Shown here in pieces: positions 30,506 to 40,149 of a stretch of DNA of 64,000 nt; the stretch's first letter is position 1; every line of letters begins with the position of its first letter. The notes under the pieces are model-generated. The model was given only the letters and a program-made list of their open reading frames with translations. It was not told the DNA's origin and ran no database searches. The stretch comes from Arcobacter porcinus. GTDB taxonomy: Bacteria; Campylobacterota; Campylobacteria; Campylobacterales; Arcobacteraceae. The position numbers and the translations under genes are program-made. Location: the NCBI RefSeq assembly GCF_004299785.2, contig NZ_CP036246.2, positions 434,001-498,000 on the forward strand. The letters are read 5' to 3'.

Positions 30506-31732
30506 CTAACTTTTTTTAATATATTTACTAGCTTTATAAAATGCAAATAAAACAAGAGATATTAAAAATAGTGTAATCTCAACTTTTGAAACAACATCAA
30601 TATTTATCTTTGTTTTTGATTCAAATTCTACTTCCATAAATTCTACAATTTCAATTCCCATCGAAAAGATAGTAAATAGAGTTAAAAATAGAAGAATATA
30701 TTGAATTACTTTACTAGCATCAGATTTCTCTTTATTCTCTATTACTTCATGAATCTCTAAAAAGTTCTCTTCTGATTTTTCAAATATATCTTTTTGAACT
30801 TCAAAATCTTCAATTTCTCTTTGAATAGATGTAAAGCTATTTATATTTTCACTATAATTTAACTCTTCAAGTCTAGATTTCTGTAAAAAATATCTATTTA
30901 CTCTATGCATTTCAAATAGTTTTATAGATTCAATAATAGTTGGAGATTCAATATCAATATGAAATAGTTGGTTTGTATATATTTGAGTTGATTTTTTATA
31001 AATCACACTCTCTTTTAAAGTTAAAGAGTCTAAATCTAATAAAGAAGATATATTCTCTTTATTCAAAGTATGACTATACCAAAGAACTGAGGAGTTATAA
31101 ATAGTAGCTTCATAGTTATTATCTTTAAATGCGACAACAGTTGATTTTGAGTTAATATTTTCGTTTGAATAAAAATCTTTTATATTTTGACAAGAGTTTG
31201 TATCTGATAAAAAACAGTGAACTCTAAATGAAAAAGAGTTTTTATTTAGGTCTTTGATATTTATATTTTTGTCTTTTTCTCTATTTAATAAAGTTGCATA
31301 CATATAATTAGAAGAAAAGCTAAGAAGCTCTTGCTTTTCTAAATCAAGATTTATTTTATGAACAAGTTCAAAAATTCTATTTAGATAAATTATTGTAAAT
31401 TTATCTAATAATTCATCAAAAGATATAATTTTTAATTCATCTATTTTAAAATAGATTTCAAGTGAAGTAATACCATCAGAATGAACTTTTAAAGATAAAC
31501 TATCTATATATTTATCAAGTTCAAAACCTTGATTAAATATATTCTTAAAATTATTAATCTCAAATTTTAAATAGCTATTAGATTTTAGAAAAAATCTAGT
31601 AAACCAGTAGTTTTCTAATGAAATAGTAGAAAAATTATTACTTCTTAAAGAGTTTAATTCATCCACTTTTTTTAGATTTGTTAAATCTAATTTAGCACAA
31701 GAATAGAAAACTAAGTTCTCTACAATATACAT
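30506..31732 (-). CDS. Membrane protein of unknown function
   Basis: I do not recognise this 408-residue protein. Residues 1 to about 330 are soluble, rich in Asn, Ser and Phe, with no signal peptide and a possible coiled coil (about 290-325: QREIEDFEVQKDIFEKSEEN). Two membrane helices close the protein (about 340-362 and 383-400, the latter LFLISLVLFAFYKASKYIKKS), so the N part is probably cytoplasmic and tethered at the C terminus. It lies 20 bases after the metallo-hydrolase gene on the same strand and ends at the shared glnA terminator. Confidence 0.6.
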   Translation of the reverse strand: MYIVENLVFYSCAKLDLTNLKKVDELNSLRSNNFSTISLENYWFTRFFLKSNSYLKFEINNFKNIFNQGFELDKYIDSLSLKVHSDGITSLEIYFKIDELKIISFDELLDKFTIIYLNRIFELVHKINLDLEKQELLSFSSNYMYATLLNREKDKNINIKDLNKNSFSFRVHCFLSDTNSCQNIKDFYSNENINSKSTVVAFKDNNYEATIYNSSVLWYSHTLNKENISSLLDLDSLTLKESVIYKKSTQIYTNQLFHIDIESPTIIESIKLFEMHRVNRYFLQKSRLEELNYSENINSFTSIQREIEDFEVQKDIFEKSEENFLEIHEVIENKEKSDASKVIQYILLFLTLFTIFSMGIEIVEFMEVEFESKTKINIDVVSKVEITLFLISLVLFAFYKASKYIKKS

Positions 31733-31752
31733 TTTGAACCCCTAAAATTATA

Positions 31753-32661
31753 TTATTCGTAAAACTCTAATTCAGTAAATCCATCAAAAACATTTCTGCT
31801 ATTTAACTCATCAAACATATCAATATCTTTAAATTCATCCATAGTTACAATATTTGTAATTTCATCAGCTTCAATCCCATCTTCAATAGCTTGTAAAATA
31901 TCTTTTTTTAGTTTATTAAAATAGTTTTCTGTATGTTTTATGGCATTTTTATCAACTATTGTTCCATGTCCAGCTACAAGAGTTTGCCAAGGATAAGTAG
32001 ATATTAAATCAAGAACTTTTAGTGTTCCAATTATTGATCCATCACGATTTGAAGTAATTCTTTCATTCATTACAATATCACCTGTAAACATTGTTTTACT
32101 ATCTTCTAAATATACCATTAAATCATTGTTTGTATGAGCTTTATATGGAATATGTAAAATCTTAAAACTCTTATTATCAATTTTTAAAGATAAATCTTTT
32201 TCAACAATAATATCAGCTTTTATAATTTTTGTATTTTCTAGCTCTTTTTTATCTAAAACATTAAAAATTCTTGGTTTTGAAGAGCTACTATAATTTGTAT
32301 TTATAGATTTTGGGGCATAAATTTTAGAATTGAATTTATCTTTGTAAAAACTATTACCAAGCCAATGATCATCGTGTTCATGAGTAATTATAATGTTACT
32401 TACAGGTAAAACTTCAATTTCTTTCATAGCATCATATGCTTGTGAAGCAAAATTATAACTAGTTCCACTATCTATTAAAACATATGATTTATCTGTTTTA
32501 ACATAACATGAATTTGCCATAAAACCACCATTCTCTTTTGATGGAACTTCAGTTTTTCCAAAAAAACACCAAACATCAGAAGCCACTTTTTGTGGTTTTA
32601 AATTGTAATCAAAAGCAAAAAGAAAACTAGATAATAAAAATGTAGAAATAACTATTCTCAT
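31753..32661 (-). CDS. Exported metallo-beta-lactamase-fold hydrolase
   Basis: A 302-residue protein with a signal peptide (about 1-17, cleaved near FLFA). The zinc motif THEHDDHW lies near residue 97, with later ligands in KAHTNND, FTGDI and AGHG. The architecture resembles the quinoprotein-associated or SoxH-like periplasmic branch of this superfamily rather than true beta-lactamases. Substrate unknown. The C-terminal acidic tail is unusual. Probably cotranscribed with the membrane protein downstream. Confidence 0.75.
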   Translation of the reverse strand: MRIVISTFLLSSFLFAFDYNLKPQKVASDVWCFFGKTEVPSKENGGFMANSCYVKTDKSYVLIDSGTSYNFASQAYDAMKEIEVLPVSNIIITHEHDDHWLGNSFYKDKFNSKIYAPKSINTNYSSSSKPRIFNVLDKKELENTKIIKADIIVEKDLSLKIDNKSFKILHIPYKAHTNNDLMVYLEDSKTMFTGDIVMNERITSNRDGSIIGTLKVLDLISTYPWQTLVAGHGTIVDKNAIKHTENYFNKLKKDILQAIEDGIEADEITNIVTMDEFKDIDMFDELNSRNVFDGFTELEFYE

Positions 32662-32748
32662 ATTTAAAAACTCTCCTTAATTTTATAATCAAAAATTATA
32701 TTGTAATATCTCTTTTAAATAAGTGATAAAATAGATAAAAGGTAAAAT

Positions 32749-33708
32749 ATGGATAAGAAAAAAGAGATGGTATTTAATTTAAATAATTTTTTATTGGCAT
32801 TTGCTGATCTGTTTGATAGTAAAAAAAGAGCATATATATCTTTGAATATTGCAATTGAATTAAATTATGATGATAAAAAACTAGCTGATATTACATCTTT
32901 AGCATTGGCTTATGATTTAGGACTTGAAGCTTTAAAAGATTTTGCTTTTTTAGATAAAAATATTTTAAAAGATAAAGATATTTTAGAAATAGTTGATTTC
33001 TCAGATAAAGTAGCTTCAAACTTTGAGTTTAATAAAAATAGTATAAATAAGAAAAAAGAGCTTTTAGAATTTATAGATGAAAGCTTATATAAGAAAGATA
33101 TAAAAGAGATATTTATAAAGCTAATATCTAAGACTTCATTTCATTTAGATTTAGAGAATTCAAATGAAATAGTGCTTTTTATTTATTCAAAATTAAATGA
33201 TTTTACAACAGTTTTAAAATTTGAAGAGATATTAAAAATGACAATAAAATTTAACTCTTTTGTAGAAAAAAGTTCAACAATTGTAGAAAAAGCAGAACTT
33301 TTAGCAAACTATTTTGAGTTTGAACACAAAGATAAAGAACTTTTCAAAATTGCTTCAAGCTTACAAAATATTGGAAAACTAGCACTTTGTGAAAATAAAA
33401 AAAACAAAGAATCTAATATCTATCCTTATTACACAAAAATAGCATTAAGCCAAATTATGCAGTTTGATGATATTGTAAAGCTTTGTAAAAATGTTGAAGA
33501 GAGATTGGATGGAAGTGGATTATTTAATCTTGAAGCAAAGGATTTGAGTTTTAAAGATAGATTAATAATCTCTTTAGTTTTTTATAATAATCTTTTAAAA
33601 GAAAATTTAAATCATGATGAAATAATAAGTAATATGAGAAAAGATGCAAAACTTGGGAAGATAGATGAAAGTATTGTAGATATTTTTGATAAGTTATTTA
33701 TAAAATAA
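32749..33708 (+). CDS. Degenerate HD-GYP-like protein
   Basis: The 319-residue cytoplasmic, helical protein keeps the skeleton of an HD-GYP phosphodiesterase but not its metal ligands. SSLQNIGKLAL (near 203-212) aligns with HDIGKIGIP-type motifs with the HD pair lost, and NVEERLDGSGLF (near 248-259) aligns with HHERxDGxGYP with both histidines and the Tyr-Pro lost. An N-terminal module (RAYISLNIAIEL...LALAYDLG) looks like a second eroded HD repeat. It is probably a non-catalytic binding or signalling protein. AAAGGTAAAAT precedes the ATG. Confidence 0.6.
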   Translation: MDKKKEMVFNLNNFLLAFADLFDSKKRAYISLNIAIELNYDDKKLADITSLALAYDLGLEALKDFAFLDKNILKDKDILEIVDFSDKVASNFEFNKNSINKKKELLEFIDESLYKKDIKEIFIKLISKTSFHLDLENSNEIVLFIYSKLNDFTTVLKFEEILKMTIKFNSFVEKSSTIVEKAELLANYFEFEHKDKELFKIASSLQNIGKLALCENKKNKESNIYPYYTKIALSQIMQFDDIVKLCKNVEERLDGSGLFNLEAKDLSFKDRLIISLVFYNNLLKENLNHDEIISNMRKDAKLGKIDESIVDIFDKLFIK

Positions 33709-33716
33709 GCAAACAG

Positions 33717-33745
33717 ATATTCTCAAGCTTCTTGCTTGAGAATAT
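33717..33745. terminator. Hairpin between convergent genes
   Basis: ATATTCTCAAGC (33717-33728) pairs perfectly with GCTTGAGAATAT (33734-33745) over a TTCTT loop. Neither strand has a long T tract, so termination efficiency is uncertain. Confidence 0.6.
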
Positions 33746-33746
33746 A

Positions 33747-34412
33747 TTAAGGTTTGATAGTTGTAAGACCTAAACTAAGCCAAGATTGCATTCCACCTCT
33801 ATACCATTTCATTTTCTCTTGAGGATAACCAATAGCCATAAGCTCTTTCATAGCTTCAGGTGATTGTCCACACCAAGTTGCATTACAAAACATCAAAAGA
33901 GTTTTTGCTTTAGAAAAATCATATTTTCCATTTTTCTCTACCACTCCAAAAATCTCTAAAGCTTCCTTAAACTCATCTGGATATTGAGATTTTTTTGTAT
34001 ATACATAAGGTACATTCACCGCACTTGGAATAGTTTCGTGGTAAAACCAGTTTTCTGTTCTACTATCAATTAAAAGTAGGTTTTTATCTGTTTTAGCTTT
34101 TAGAATAAACTCTAAAACTTCAAGTTCTCCATATGTTTCAATATTTGGTGCAGCTTTCATAGGTGCAATTTTTCCAAAATATGTAACATATGCTCTTTTA
34201 CATTTATCATTTACATTTTTACTTGCTTGATGCTCTCCACCAAAAACTTCTCTTGGATCAAAAGCAACATTCTCACACTCTTTTGGTTTATCTTCTCTCT
34301 TTATAGTTACTTTTTTACCATTTTCTAAAGTAACTTCAACACCAGTAGTTTGTAAATCATTTGCAAAAATTGTAGCACTTGCAAATATTATTCCAATAAA
34401 TATTTTAAACAT
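33747..34412 (-). CDS. Periplasmic rhodanese-domain protein
   Basis: A 221-residue protein with a signal peptide (MFKIFIGIIFASATIFA). The frame opens at 34451, but AAAGGAGAGTAAA in front of the ATG at 34412 fixes the start. The rhodanese domain fills the C-terminal part: LLLIDSRTENWFYHETIPSAVNVPY, then the active-site loop FCNATWCGQSP with Cys in the catalytic position, then YRGGMQSW. Likely role in periplasmic sulfur transfer or redox; substrate unknown. Confidence 0.8.
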   Translation of the reverse strand: MFKIFIGIIFASATIFANDLQTTGVEVTLENGKKVTIKREDKPKECENVAFDPREVFGGEHQASKNVNDKCKRAYVTYFGKIAPMKAAPNIETYGELEVLEFILKAKTDKNLLLIDSRTENWFYHETIPSAVNVPYVYTKKSQYPDEFKEALEIFGVVEKNGKYDFSKAKTLLMFCNATWCGQSPEAMKELMAIGYPQEKMKWYRGGMQSWLSLGLTTIKP

Positions 34413-34536
34413 TTTACTCTCCTTTAAGTTAGAATAATAAATTTTATCCAAAAGATTTTAAAAAGCAAACAAAATTAATCATTAAGAGATATTTGGATAA
34501 AATCTAAGCTATTTTAGTAACAAATTAGGAATATTA

Positions 34537-37167
34537 ATGAGCGATAAATACGAACCATCAAAAGTAGAAGATAGTTTTTATAAAATTTGGGAGAGCAAAG
34601 GTTATTTTGAGATAGATGGAAATAGATCTATCCAAAAACTTGATGAAAATGGAAAAGAAAAAACTTTTTCAATCATGATGCCACCACCAAATGTAACGGG
34701 AAGTTTGCATATAGGACATGCATTAACTTTTACTTTACAAGATATTATAACTAGATATAAAAGAATGGATGGATTTAAAACTCTTTGGCAACCAGGAACT
34801 GACCATGCTGGAATTGCAACTCAAAATATTGTTGAAAAACAACTATTAGCAGAAGGCACAACAAAAGAAGAGATAGGAAGAGAAAAATTCTTAGAAAGAG
34901 CTTGGTTACAAAAACAGACTTCAGGTGGAAATATTGTTCATCAAATGAGAAAATTAGGAGTAAGTCCAGCTTGGAGTAGAGAACGATTTACTATGGATGA
35001 AGGTTTAAAAGAGGCTGTAAAAGAGGCTTTTGTAAAATTATATAATGATGGAATGATAACTCAAAATAATTATATGGTAAATTGGTGTACACACGACGGA
35101 GCTCTAAGTGATATTGAAGTTGAACACGAAGAGATAAATGGAAATTTCTATCATATGAATTATAATTTTGCAGATGGAAGTGGATTTGTAACTGTTGCAA
35201 CTACAAGACCTGAAACATATTTTGGTGATAGTGCTGTTATGGTTCATCCAGATGATGCTAGATATAAATCAATCATAGGAAAAGAGTTAGTTCTACCACT
35301 TATAAATAGAAAAATCAAAATTATTGCTGATTCTCATGTTGATATGGAGTTTGGAACAGGTATTGTAAAAGTAACTCCTGCACATGATACAAATGACTAC
35401 GAAGTAGGACTTAGACACAATTTAGAGTTTATAAAATGTTTTGATGAAAAAGGTATTTTAAACAATGAGTGTGGAGAGTTTGCTGGACTTGAAAGATTAA
35501 AAGCTAGACCTATAATAGTAAAAAAACTTCAAGAAGATGGAATTATCACTAAAATTGAAGAGCATAAACATCAAGTAGGGCACTGTTATAGATGTAAAAA
35601 TATTGTTGAACCATTTATATCTAAACAGTGGTTTTTATCTGAGGAAGTAGCAAAGAAATCAATTGAAAAAACTAAAGCACATAATAATTTTCATCCAGCA
35701 CATTGGATAAATTCATATACAGCTTGGATGGATGAGCTAAGACCTTGGTGTATTTCAAGACAACTTTGGTGGGGACATAGAATTCCAGTGTTTACTTGTA
35801 GCTCTTGTAATCACGAATGGGCAGATAAAAATGATGAACCAGAAGCTTGTCCAAAATGTAATAATAAAAACTACACGCAAGACCCAGATGTATTAGATAC
35901 TTGGTTTTCTTCTGCACTTTGGGCTTTTTCGCCACTTGGTTGGGGAAATAATGATAAATCATCAGAATTATATAATTTCAAAGAGGATATGAAAAACTTT
36001 TATCCAAACTCTTTATTAATAACTGGTTTTGATATTATGTTCTTCTGGGTTGCTAGAATGATGATGATGGGAGAATATCTATTAGGAGAATTACCATTTA
36101 AAGATATTTATATGCATGCTTTAGTAAGAGATGAAACAGGTGCAAAAATGTCTAAATCAAAAGGAAATGTAATAGATCCACTTGATATGGTTGAAGAGCA
36201 TAGTGCAGATATTATTAGATTTACTTTAGCTTACTTAGCTGTTCAAGGAAGAGATATTAAACTTGGTGCTAAAAATTTAGAGCAGTTTAGAAACTTCACA
36301 AATAAGCTTTATAATGCTTCAAATTTTTTAAGATTAAATGTAGATACTTTCCCTGATTTAAAAGAAATTAATATTAAAACTCCACTTGGATTATATATGC
36401 AAAGTAGATTAAGCCATGCAGTTGATGAGGTAAGAGCTACTCTTGAAAGTTATAAATTCAATGAAGCTGCAAGTACACTTTATAGATTTGTTTGGATGGA
36501 GTTTTGTGATTGGGGAATTGAATATTCAAAAGCTTCTAAAGAGTCAATTCTAGAACTAGGTAGCATATTTAAAGAGACATTAAAAATGGTTAGTCCATTT
36601 ATGCCTTTTATTTCAGACTATTTATATCATAAATTAAGTGGAACAACACTTGAAAGTGGTGACTCTTTGATGATTTCATCTTTCCCAGAAAATATTAAAA
36701 AAGATGAAAATATTGAAGAGATGTTCTCTATTATTGAAGAAGCTATTGTATCTATACGAAGAGCAAAAGTTATTATTGATATGGGTAATTCAAAAATAGC
36801 AAAAGCTTATATAAAACTTGATAAAAATATTGATACAAATGTTGCAAAACCATTTATAGAAAAATTGGCAAAAGTTGATGAGATAGAGTTTGTTACAAGT
36901 AAAGTTGAAAATGCTATAACAGATGTTTCAAATCATTTAGAAGTATATCTTCCAACTCAAGAGATAGATATGAAACCAATTATTGATAAATTAACAAAAC
37001 AACAAGAAAAAGCACAAAAAGAGTTTGATAAATTAAATGGAATGTTATCAAATGAGAGATTTGTAGCAAATGCACCTGCAAATGTAATAGAAGAGAATAA
37101 AAAAGCTCTTGAAGAGGTAAAAACAAGGTTAGATAAAATAGAAGCAGAACTAAAAAGTTTGAGTTAA
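34537..37167 (+). CDS. valS: Valine-tRNA ligase
   Basis: This 876-residue class I synthetase charges tRNA-Val. The HIGH motif occurs as GSLHIGHAL near residue 58 and KMSKS as GAKMSKSKGN near 537. The editing (CP1) domain, an internal CxxC...CxxC zinc knuckle (CSSCNHEWADKNDEPEACPKC) and the C-terminal coiled-coil arm are all present. It stands alone and ends at a hairpin. Confidence 0.97.
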   Translation: MSDKYEPSKVEDSFYKIWESKGYFEIDGNRSIQKLDENGKEKTFSIMMPPPNVTGSLHIGHALTFTLQDIITRYKRMDGFKTLWQPGTDHAGIATQNIVEKQLLAEGTTKEEIGREKFLERAWLQKQTSGGNIVHQMRKLGVSPAWSRERFTMDEGLKEAVKEAFVKLYNDGMITQNNYMVNWCTHDGALSDIEVEHEEINGNFYHMNYNFADGSGFVTVATTRPETYFGDSAVMVHPDDARYKSIIGKELVLPLINRKIKIIADSHVDMEFGTGIVKVTPAHDTNDYEVGLRHNLEFIKCFDEKGILNNECGEFAGLERLKARPIIVKKLQEDGIITKIEEHKHQVGHCYRCKNIVEPFISKQWFLSEEVAKKSIEKTKAHNNFHPAHWINSYTAWMDELRPWCISRQLWWGHRIPVFTCSSCNHEWADKNDEPEACPKCNNKNYTQDPDVLDTWFSSALWAFSPLGWGNNDKSSELYNFKEDMKNFYPNSLLITGFDIMFFWVARMMMMGEYLLGELPFKDIYMHALVRDETGAKMSKSKGNVIDPLDMVEEHSADIIRFTLAYLAVQGRDIKLGAKNLEQFRNFTNKLYNASNFLRLNVDTFPDLKEINIKTPLGLYMQSRLSHAVDEVRATLESYKFNEAASTLYRFVWMEFCDWGIEYSKASKESILELGSIFKETLKMVSPFMPFISDYLYHKLSGTTLESGDSLMISSFPENIKKDENIEEMFSIIEEAIVSIRRAKVIIDMGNSKIAKAYIKLDKNIDTNVAKPFIEKLAKVDEIEFVTSKVENAITDVSNHLEVYLPTQEIDMKPIIDKLTKQQEKAQKEFDKLNGMLSNERFVANAPANVIEENKKALEEVKTRLDKIEAELKSLS

Positions 37168-37173
37168 GAATTA

Positions 37174-37202
37174 ATTGGTAAAAGTCAATAACTTTTACCA
37201 AT
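37174..37202. terminator. Hairpin between valS and the MFS gene
   Basis: ATTGGTAAAAGT (37174-37185) pairs perfectly with ACTTTTACCAAT (37191-37202). It lies between convergent genes. Confidence 0.6.
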
Positions 37203-37215
37203 ATTGTTACAGATA

Positions 37216-38538
37216 TTATTTTAAAATATCTTTTATCTCATCTTCTTTGATATTCTCTTCACTATATTTTATTACTACAATATTTTCTGTATTATTAATA
37301 TACCACTCATCAATATTTAGATTTTCACTTAGTTTATTTAAATTACTTGATTTATATTCATCTAAACTTAAATATAGATTTTTAGTTTTTGATGGATTTT
37401 TCATAATAGCAATTAATAAAATCCATAAAACACAGATTGAAGCTATAATTGTTGTAAAGTTTTCTAATTCATAAGCACTTAGTTTATCTAAAAACATTCC
37501 TCCAAAAATACCACCAAAAAATGTTCCTAAATATCCAAAAGAGTTAAATACACCTAAAACACTACCTCTTTGATGAACTTTTGCAAATTTTGAAGTAAGA
37601 GATTGCATTATTGGTTCATGCATATTAAATCCAATAAAAAATATTACAACACCAATAGAAAAAACTAAAGCACTAGAACTAAAACCAATAATTAAATAAG
37701 AGATTATAAAAAATAGAATTCCAATAACTAAAACTTCTCTATATTTTCCTTTTTTCTCAGCTAATATTGCAGCAGGTCCCATTGCAAGAAGACCTAAAAT
37801 CATTGAAGGAATATAAACTTGCCATAAATCTTTTATATCCCAGTTATATGTTTTTGTAAGAATAATAGGAATAACTAAAAATGCAAAAGTCATTAAAGCT
37901 TTTTGTAAAAAGTTTGTAATATGCATTCTATTTATATTTGAATTTCCTAAAACATCTTTTAGTCTTAGTTTCTCATTATATGTATGAGTAATAATAGGAG
38001 GATTTGGTACTTTTTTTACTAAAACATAAATTGCGATTAAAGATAGAATCATTGTTATATAAAATAGAACAGGAACACCAGCATATCCACCAATAATTGG
38101 ACCAAACATCATAGCAAGAGCAAAAGATATTCCAATAAAACCACCCATTATAGCCATTGCTTTTGATCTTTGCTCCTCTTTTACAATATCACTAATCATA
38201 GCTGTAACAACTGCACCAATAGCACCAGCTCCTTGTAAAAGACGACCAAGCATCAATGTAAAAATATCTGTTGCAATGGCACAGATAAAAGAACCAATAG
38301 CAAAAAGTAGAAGACCAGTTATAATTGTTCCTTTTCTTCCTAGTTTATCACTCATAATTCCAAAAGGAATTTGAAAAATAACTTGAGTTAAAGCATATCC
38401 ACCAACAACAATTCCTACTAAAGTAGCATTTGCTCCTTCAAGGCTAAGTGCATAAACGGAAATAACAGGTAAAACTATAAAAAGCCCAAAAAATCTTAGA
38501 GCTACAATAAAACTTAAAGGTAAAACTGATTTAAACAT
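37216..38538 (-). CDS. MFS transporter, YajR-like with C-terminal YAM-type domain
   Basis: A 440-residue major facilitator with about twelve membrane helices and the motif A GIMSDKLGRKGT between helices 2 and 3. The DHA1-type antiporter motif is partly visible in GAGAIGAVVTAMISD. After the last helix about 55 residues remain (LYLSLDEYKS... NIVVIKYSEENIKEDEIKDIL), which look like the ferredoxin-fold YAM domain of E. coli YajR. Probable proton-driven drug or metabolite efflux; substrate unknown. Confidence 0.8.
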   Translation of the reverse strand: MFKSVLPLSFIVALRFFGLFIVLPVISVYALSLEGANATLVGIVVGGYALTQVIFQIPFGIMSDKLGRKGTIITGLLLFAIGSFICAIATDIFTLMLGRLLQGAGAIGAVVTAMISDIVKEEQRSKAMAIMGGFIGISFALAMMFGPIIGGYAGVPVLFYITMILSLIAIYVLVKKVPNPPIITHTYNEKLRLKDVLGNSNINRMHITNFLQKALMTFAFLVIPIILTKTYNWDIKDLWQVYIPSMILGLLAMGPAAILAEKKGKYREVLVIGILFFIISYLIIGFSSSALVFSIGVVIFFIGFNMHEPIMQSLTSKFAKVHQRGSVLGVFNSFGYLGTFFGGIFGGMFLDKLSAYELENFTTIIASICVLWILLIAIMKNPSKTKNLYLSLDEYKSSNLNKLSENLNIDEWYINNTENIVVIKYSEENIKEDEIKDILK

Positions 38539-38619
38539 ACATAATCCTAAATATATTATAATTAAAGCTTGATTATATAGTAAGCTTTCTTTAAAAGAGA
38601 AAAAGACAAAGGATTTTTA

Positions 38620-39219
38620 TTGAGAATAGTATTAGCAAGTGCGAATAAAGGGAAGATTGAAGAGTTTAAAAAACTTTTACCAAACTATGAAGTTATAGCA
38701 TATAGTGATATTTTAGGGAAATTTGATATTCCTGAAACTGGAACAAGTTTTAAAGAGAATGCAATAATAAAAGCAAGTGAGATAAATAGAAGATTAAAAG
38801 AACAAAATGAAAAACATTTTATAGTAATTTCTGATGATTCAGGAATATCTTTGCCTATTTTAAACGGTGCTCCAGGAGTTTATAGTGCAAGATATTCTGG
38901 AATTAATGCAAGTGATAAAAGCAATAATGAGAAACTAATAAGTGAATTAAATAGATTAAATCTTGAAAAATCAGAAGCTTTTTATACAGCTTGTATAACT
39001 ATAATCTATAAAGATTTAGTATATACAGTTCATGGATTTATGTATGGAATGGCAATTAATCAAGAAAAAGGGACAAATGGTTTTGGCTATGACCCACTTT
39101 TTATTCCAAAAGGATTTGATAAAACTTTAGGTGAGTTAGATTTTGAAGTAAAACAAGAGTTTTCTCATAGAAACAGAGCTTTAAAATTGGCTATGAAAGT
39201 TTTAGAAGTTATTTTATAG
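38620..39219 (+). CDS. rdgB: XTP/dITP diphosphatase (RdgB/HAM1)
   Basis: It removes non-canonical purine triphosphates such as dITP and XTP from the pool. The 199 residues include LASANKGKIEEFKKLLP at the N terminus, SDDSGISLPILNGAPGVYSARYSG near 72, GTNGFGYDPLF near 149, and FSHRNRALK. The start is TTG at 38620 after AAAGGA. The 3' end overlaps the convergent pseudopilin gene by 6 bases. Confidence 0.94.
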   Translation: MRIVLASANKGKIEEFKKLLPNYEVIAYSDILGKFDIPETGTSFKENAIIKASEINRRLKEQNEKHFIVISDDSGISLPILNGAPGVYSARYSGINASDKSNNEKLISELNRLNLEKSEAFYTACITIIYKDLVYTVHGFMYGMAINQEKGTNGFGYDPLFIPKGFDKTLGELDFEVKQEFSHRNRALKLAMKVLEVIL

Positions 39220-39537
39220 TTTTAATATTTTGGAGATTCTTACTCCAAAATCTTCATTTTCTACGGTTAAAAAATACTCTTTTTCATCCATTTTTGCTAT
39301 TTTTAAAATAAAATTATCTGGTATAAATTCAAAACTTATAAAAGTCAATAATTCATTTTCATCTAAACTTGTAATATATTGTTCAAGAAATTGTATATGT
39401 GCTTTTGCTTGAATAAAATATAGTTTCTCACTATAAACTCTACTATTTAAAGCATTGTTTTCTAAGCTCTGTTTTGCAAGAAATGAGAATAGAAGAACAA
39501 AAAATAGAGTTGAAAGTAAAATATATGCTTTTTTCAT
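39214..39537 (-). CDS. Pilin-like minor protein, third gene of pseudopilin cluster
   Basis: A 107-residue protein with one N-terminal hydrophobic helix (MKKAYILLSTLFFVLLFSFLAKQ) and a short globular part. It lacks the canonical glutamate at +5 but otherwise has the layout of a PilX/GspK-like minor pilin. The frame opens at 39552; the ATG at 39537 overlaps the preceding stop as ATGA and is preferred. Function inferred from its neighbours. Confidence 0.5.
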   Translation of the reverse strand: MKKAYILLSTLFFVLLFSFLAKQSLENNALNSRVYSEKLYFIQAKAHIQFLEQYITSLDENELLTFISFEFIPDNFILKIAKMDEKEYFLTVENEDFGVRISKILKL

Positions 39538-39875
39538 TTTTTTATAAACCATATAATCTCTTTAGAATTCTCTTTTTGTAAAGATACTTTATAGAAATCA
39601 GAACTTTGTTCTATATTGAAGTTTAGAAGTTCTAAATAAAGTGGCTCGTTTTTAAAATATAAGTTTTTATTTCTAAAGCTTAATTCATCAAGATTATCTA
39701 TATTTTTTTCTAAAAAAACTTTAAGAGTATTTAGCTTTAGATGTTCCAAAGATAGCTCTTGATTTACTCTGTTTTGTATAACAATATCTTTGTATAAAAA
39801 GCTTACAAAAGTAAAAACAATAGCCAAAAGAATAGTTGCAATAATTAATTCAAATAAAACAAAACTACTTTTCAT
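39534..39875 (-). CDS. Prepilin-type pseudopilin
   Basis: A 113-residue protein whose N terminus KSSFVLFELIIATILLAIVF has the prepilin pattern: short basic leader, cleavage before Phe, Glu at +5, then a long helix. The rest is a short globular domain. It overlaps the preceding gene by 11 bases. A component of a type IV pilus, type II secretion or transformation pseudopilus. Confidence 0.7.
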   Translation of the reverse strand: MKSSFVLFELIIATILLAIVFTFVSFLYKDIVIQNRVNQELSLEHLKLNTLKVFLEKNIDNLDELSFRNKNLYFKNEPLYLELLNFNIEQSSDFYKVSLQKENSKEIIWFIKK

Positions 39876-40149
39876 AATAAACCAATTTTATATTTTCATC
39901 TTTATAGATGTTTTTAAAAAGAGTTAAAGTTGTTTTTTCGCCATTTATTAAAACTTCATAAGATGAAGATGATTTATGAAAACTCTTTAAATCATTTTTG
40001 TCTATACTATTTTCAAGTTCCATTAGATTTATAAAGTTTGAGTTTCTTGTTGAAAATAGAAAACTACTATTTGCAAAAGATATGAAGATAAAACTTAAAA
40101 TCAGAACAGAGATTAAAATCTCTATTAAGATAAAACTACTTTTCAGCAA
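39865..40149 (-). CDS. Prepilin-type pseudopilin, first gene of cluster
   Basis: The N terminus KSSFILIEILISVLILSFIF is a prepilin signature with Glu at +5, followed by about 75 residues of small globular domain. The frame is open to a TTG at 40179; the TTG at 40149 gives a usual short leader and is placed at the proC stop, so I prefer it. Neither has a good ribosome site, which suggests translational coupling to proC. Confidence 0.65.
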   Translation of the reverse strand: MLKSSFILIEILISVLILSFIFISFANSSFLFSTRNSNFINLMELENSIDKNDLKSFHKSSSSYEVLINGEKTTLTLFKNIYKDENIKLVYYEK

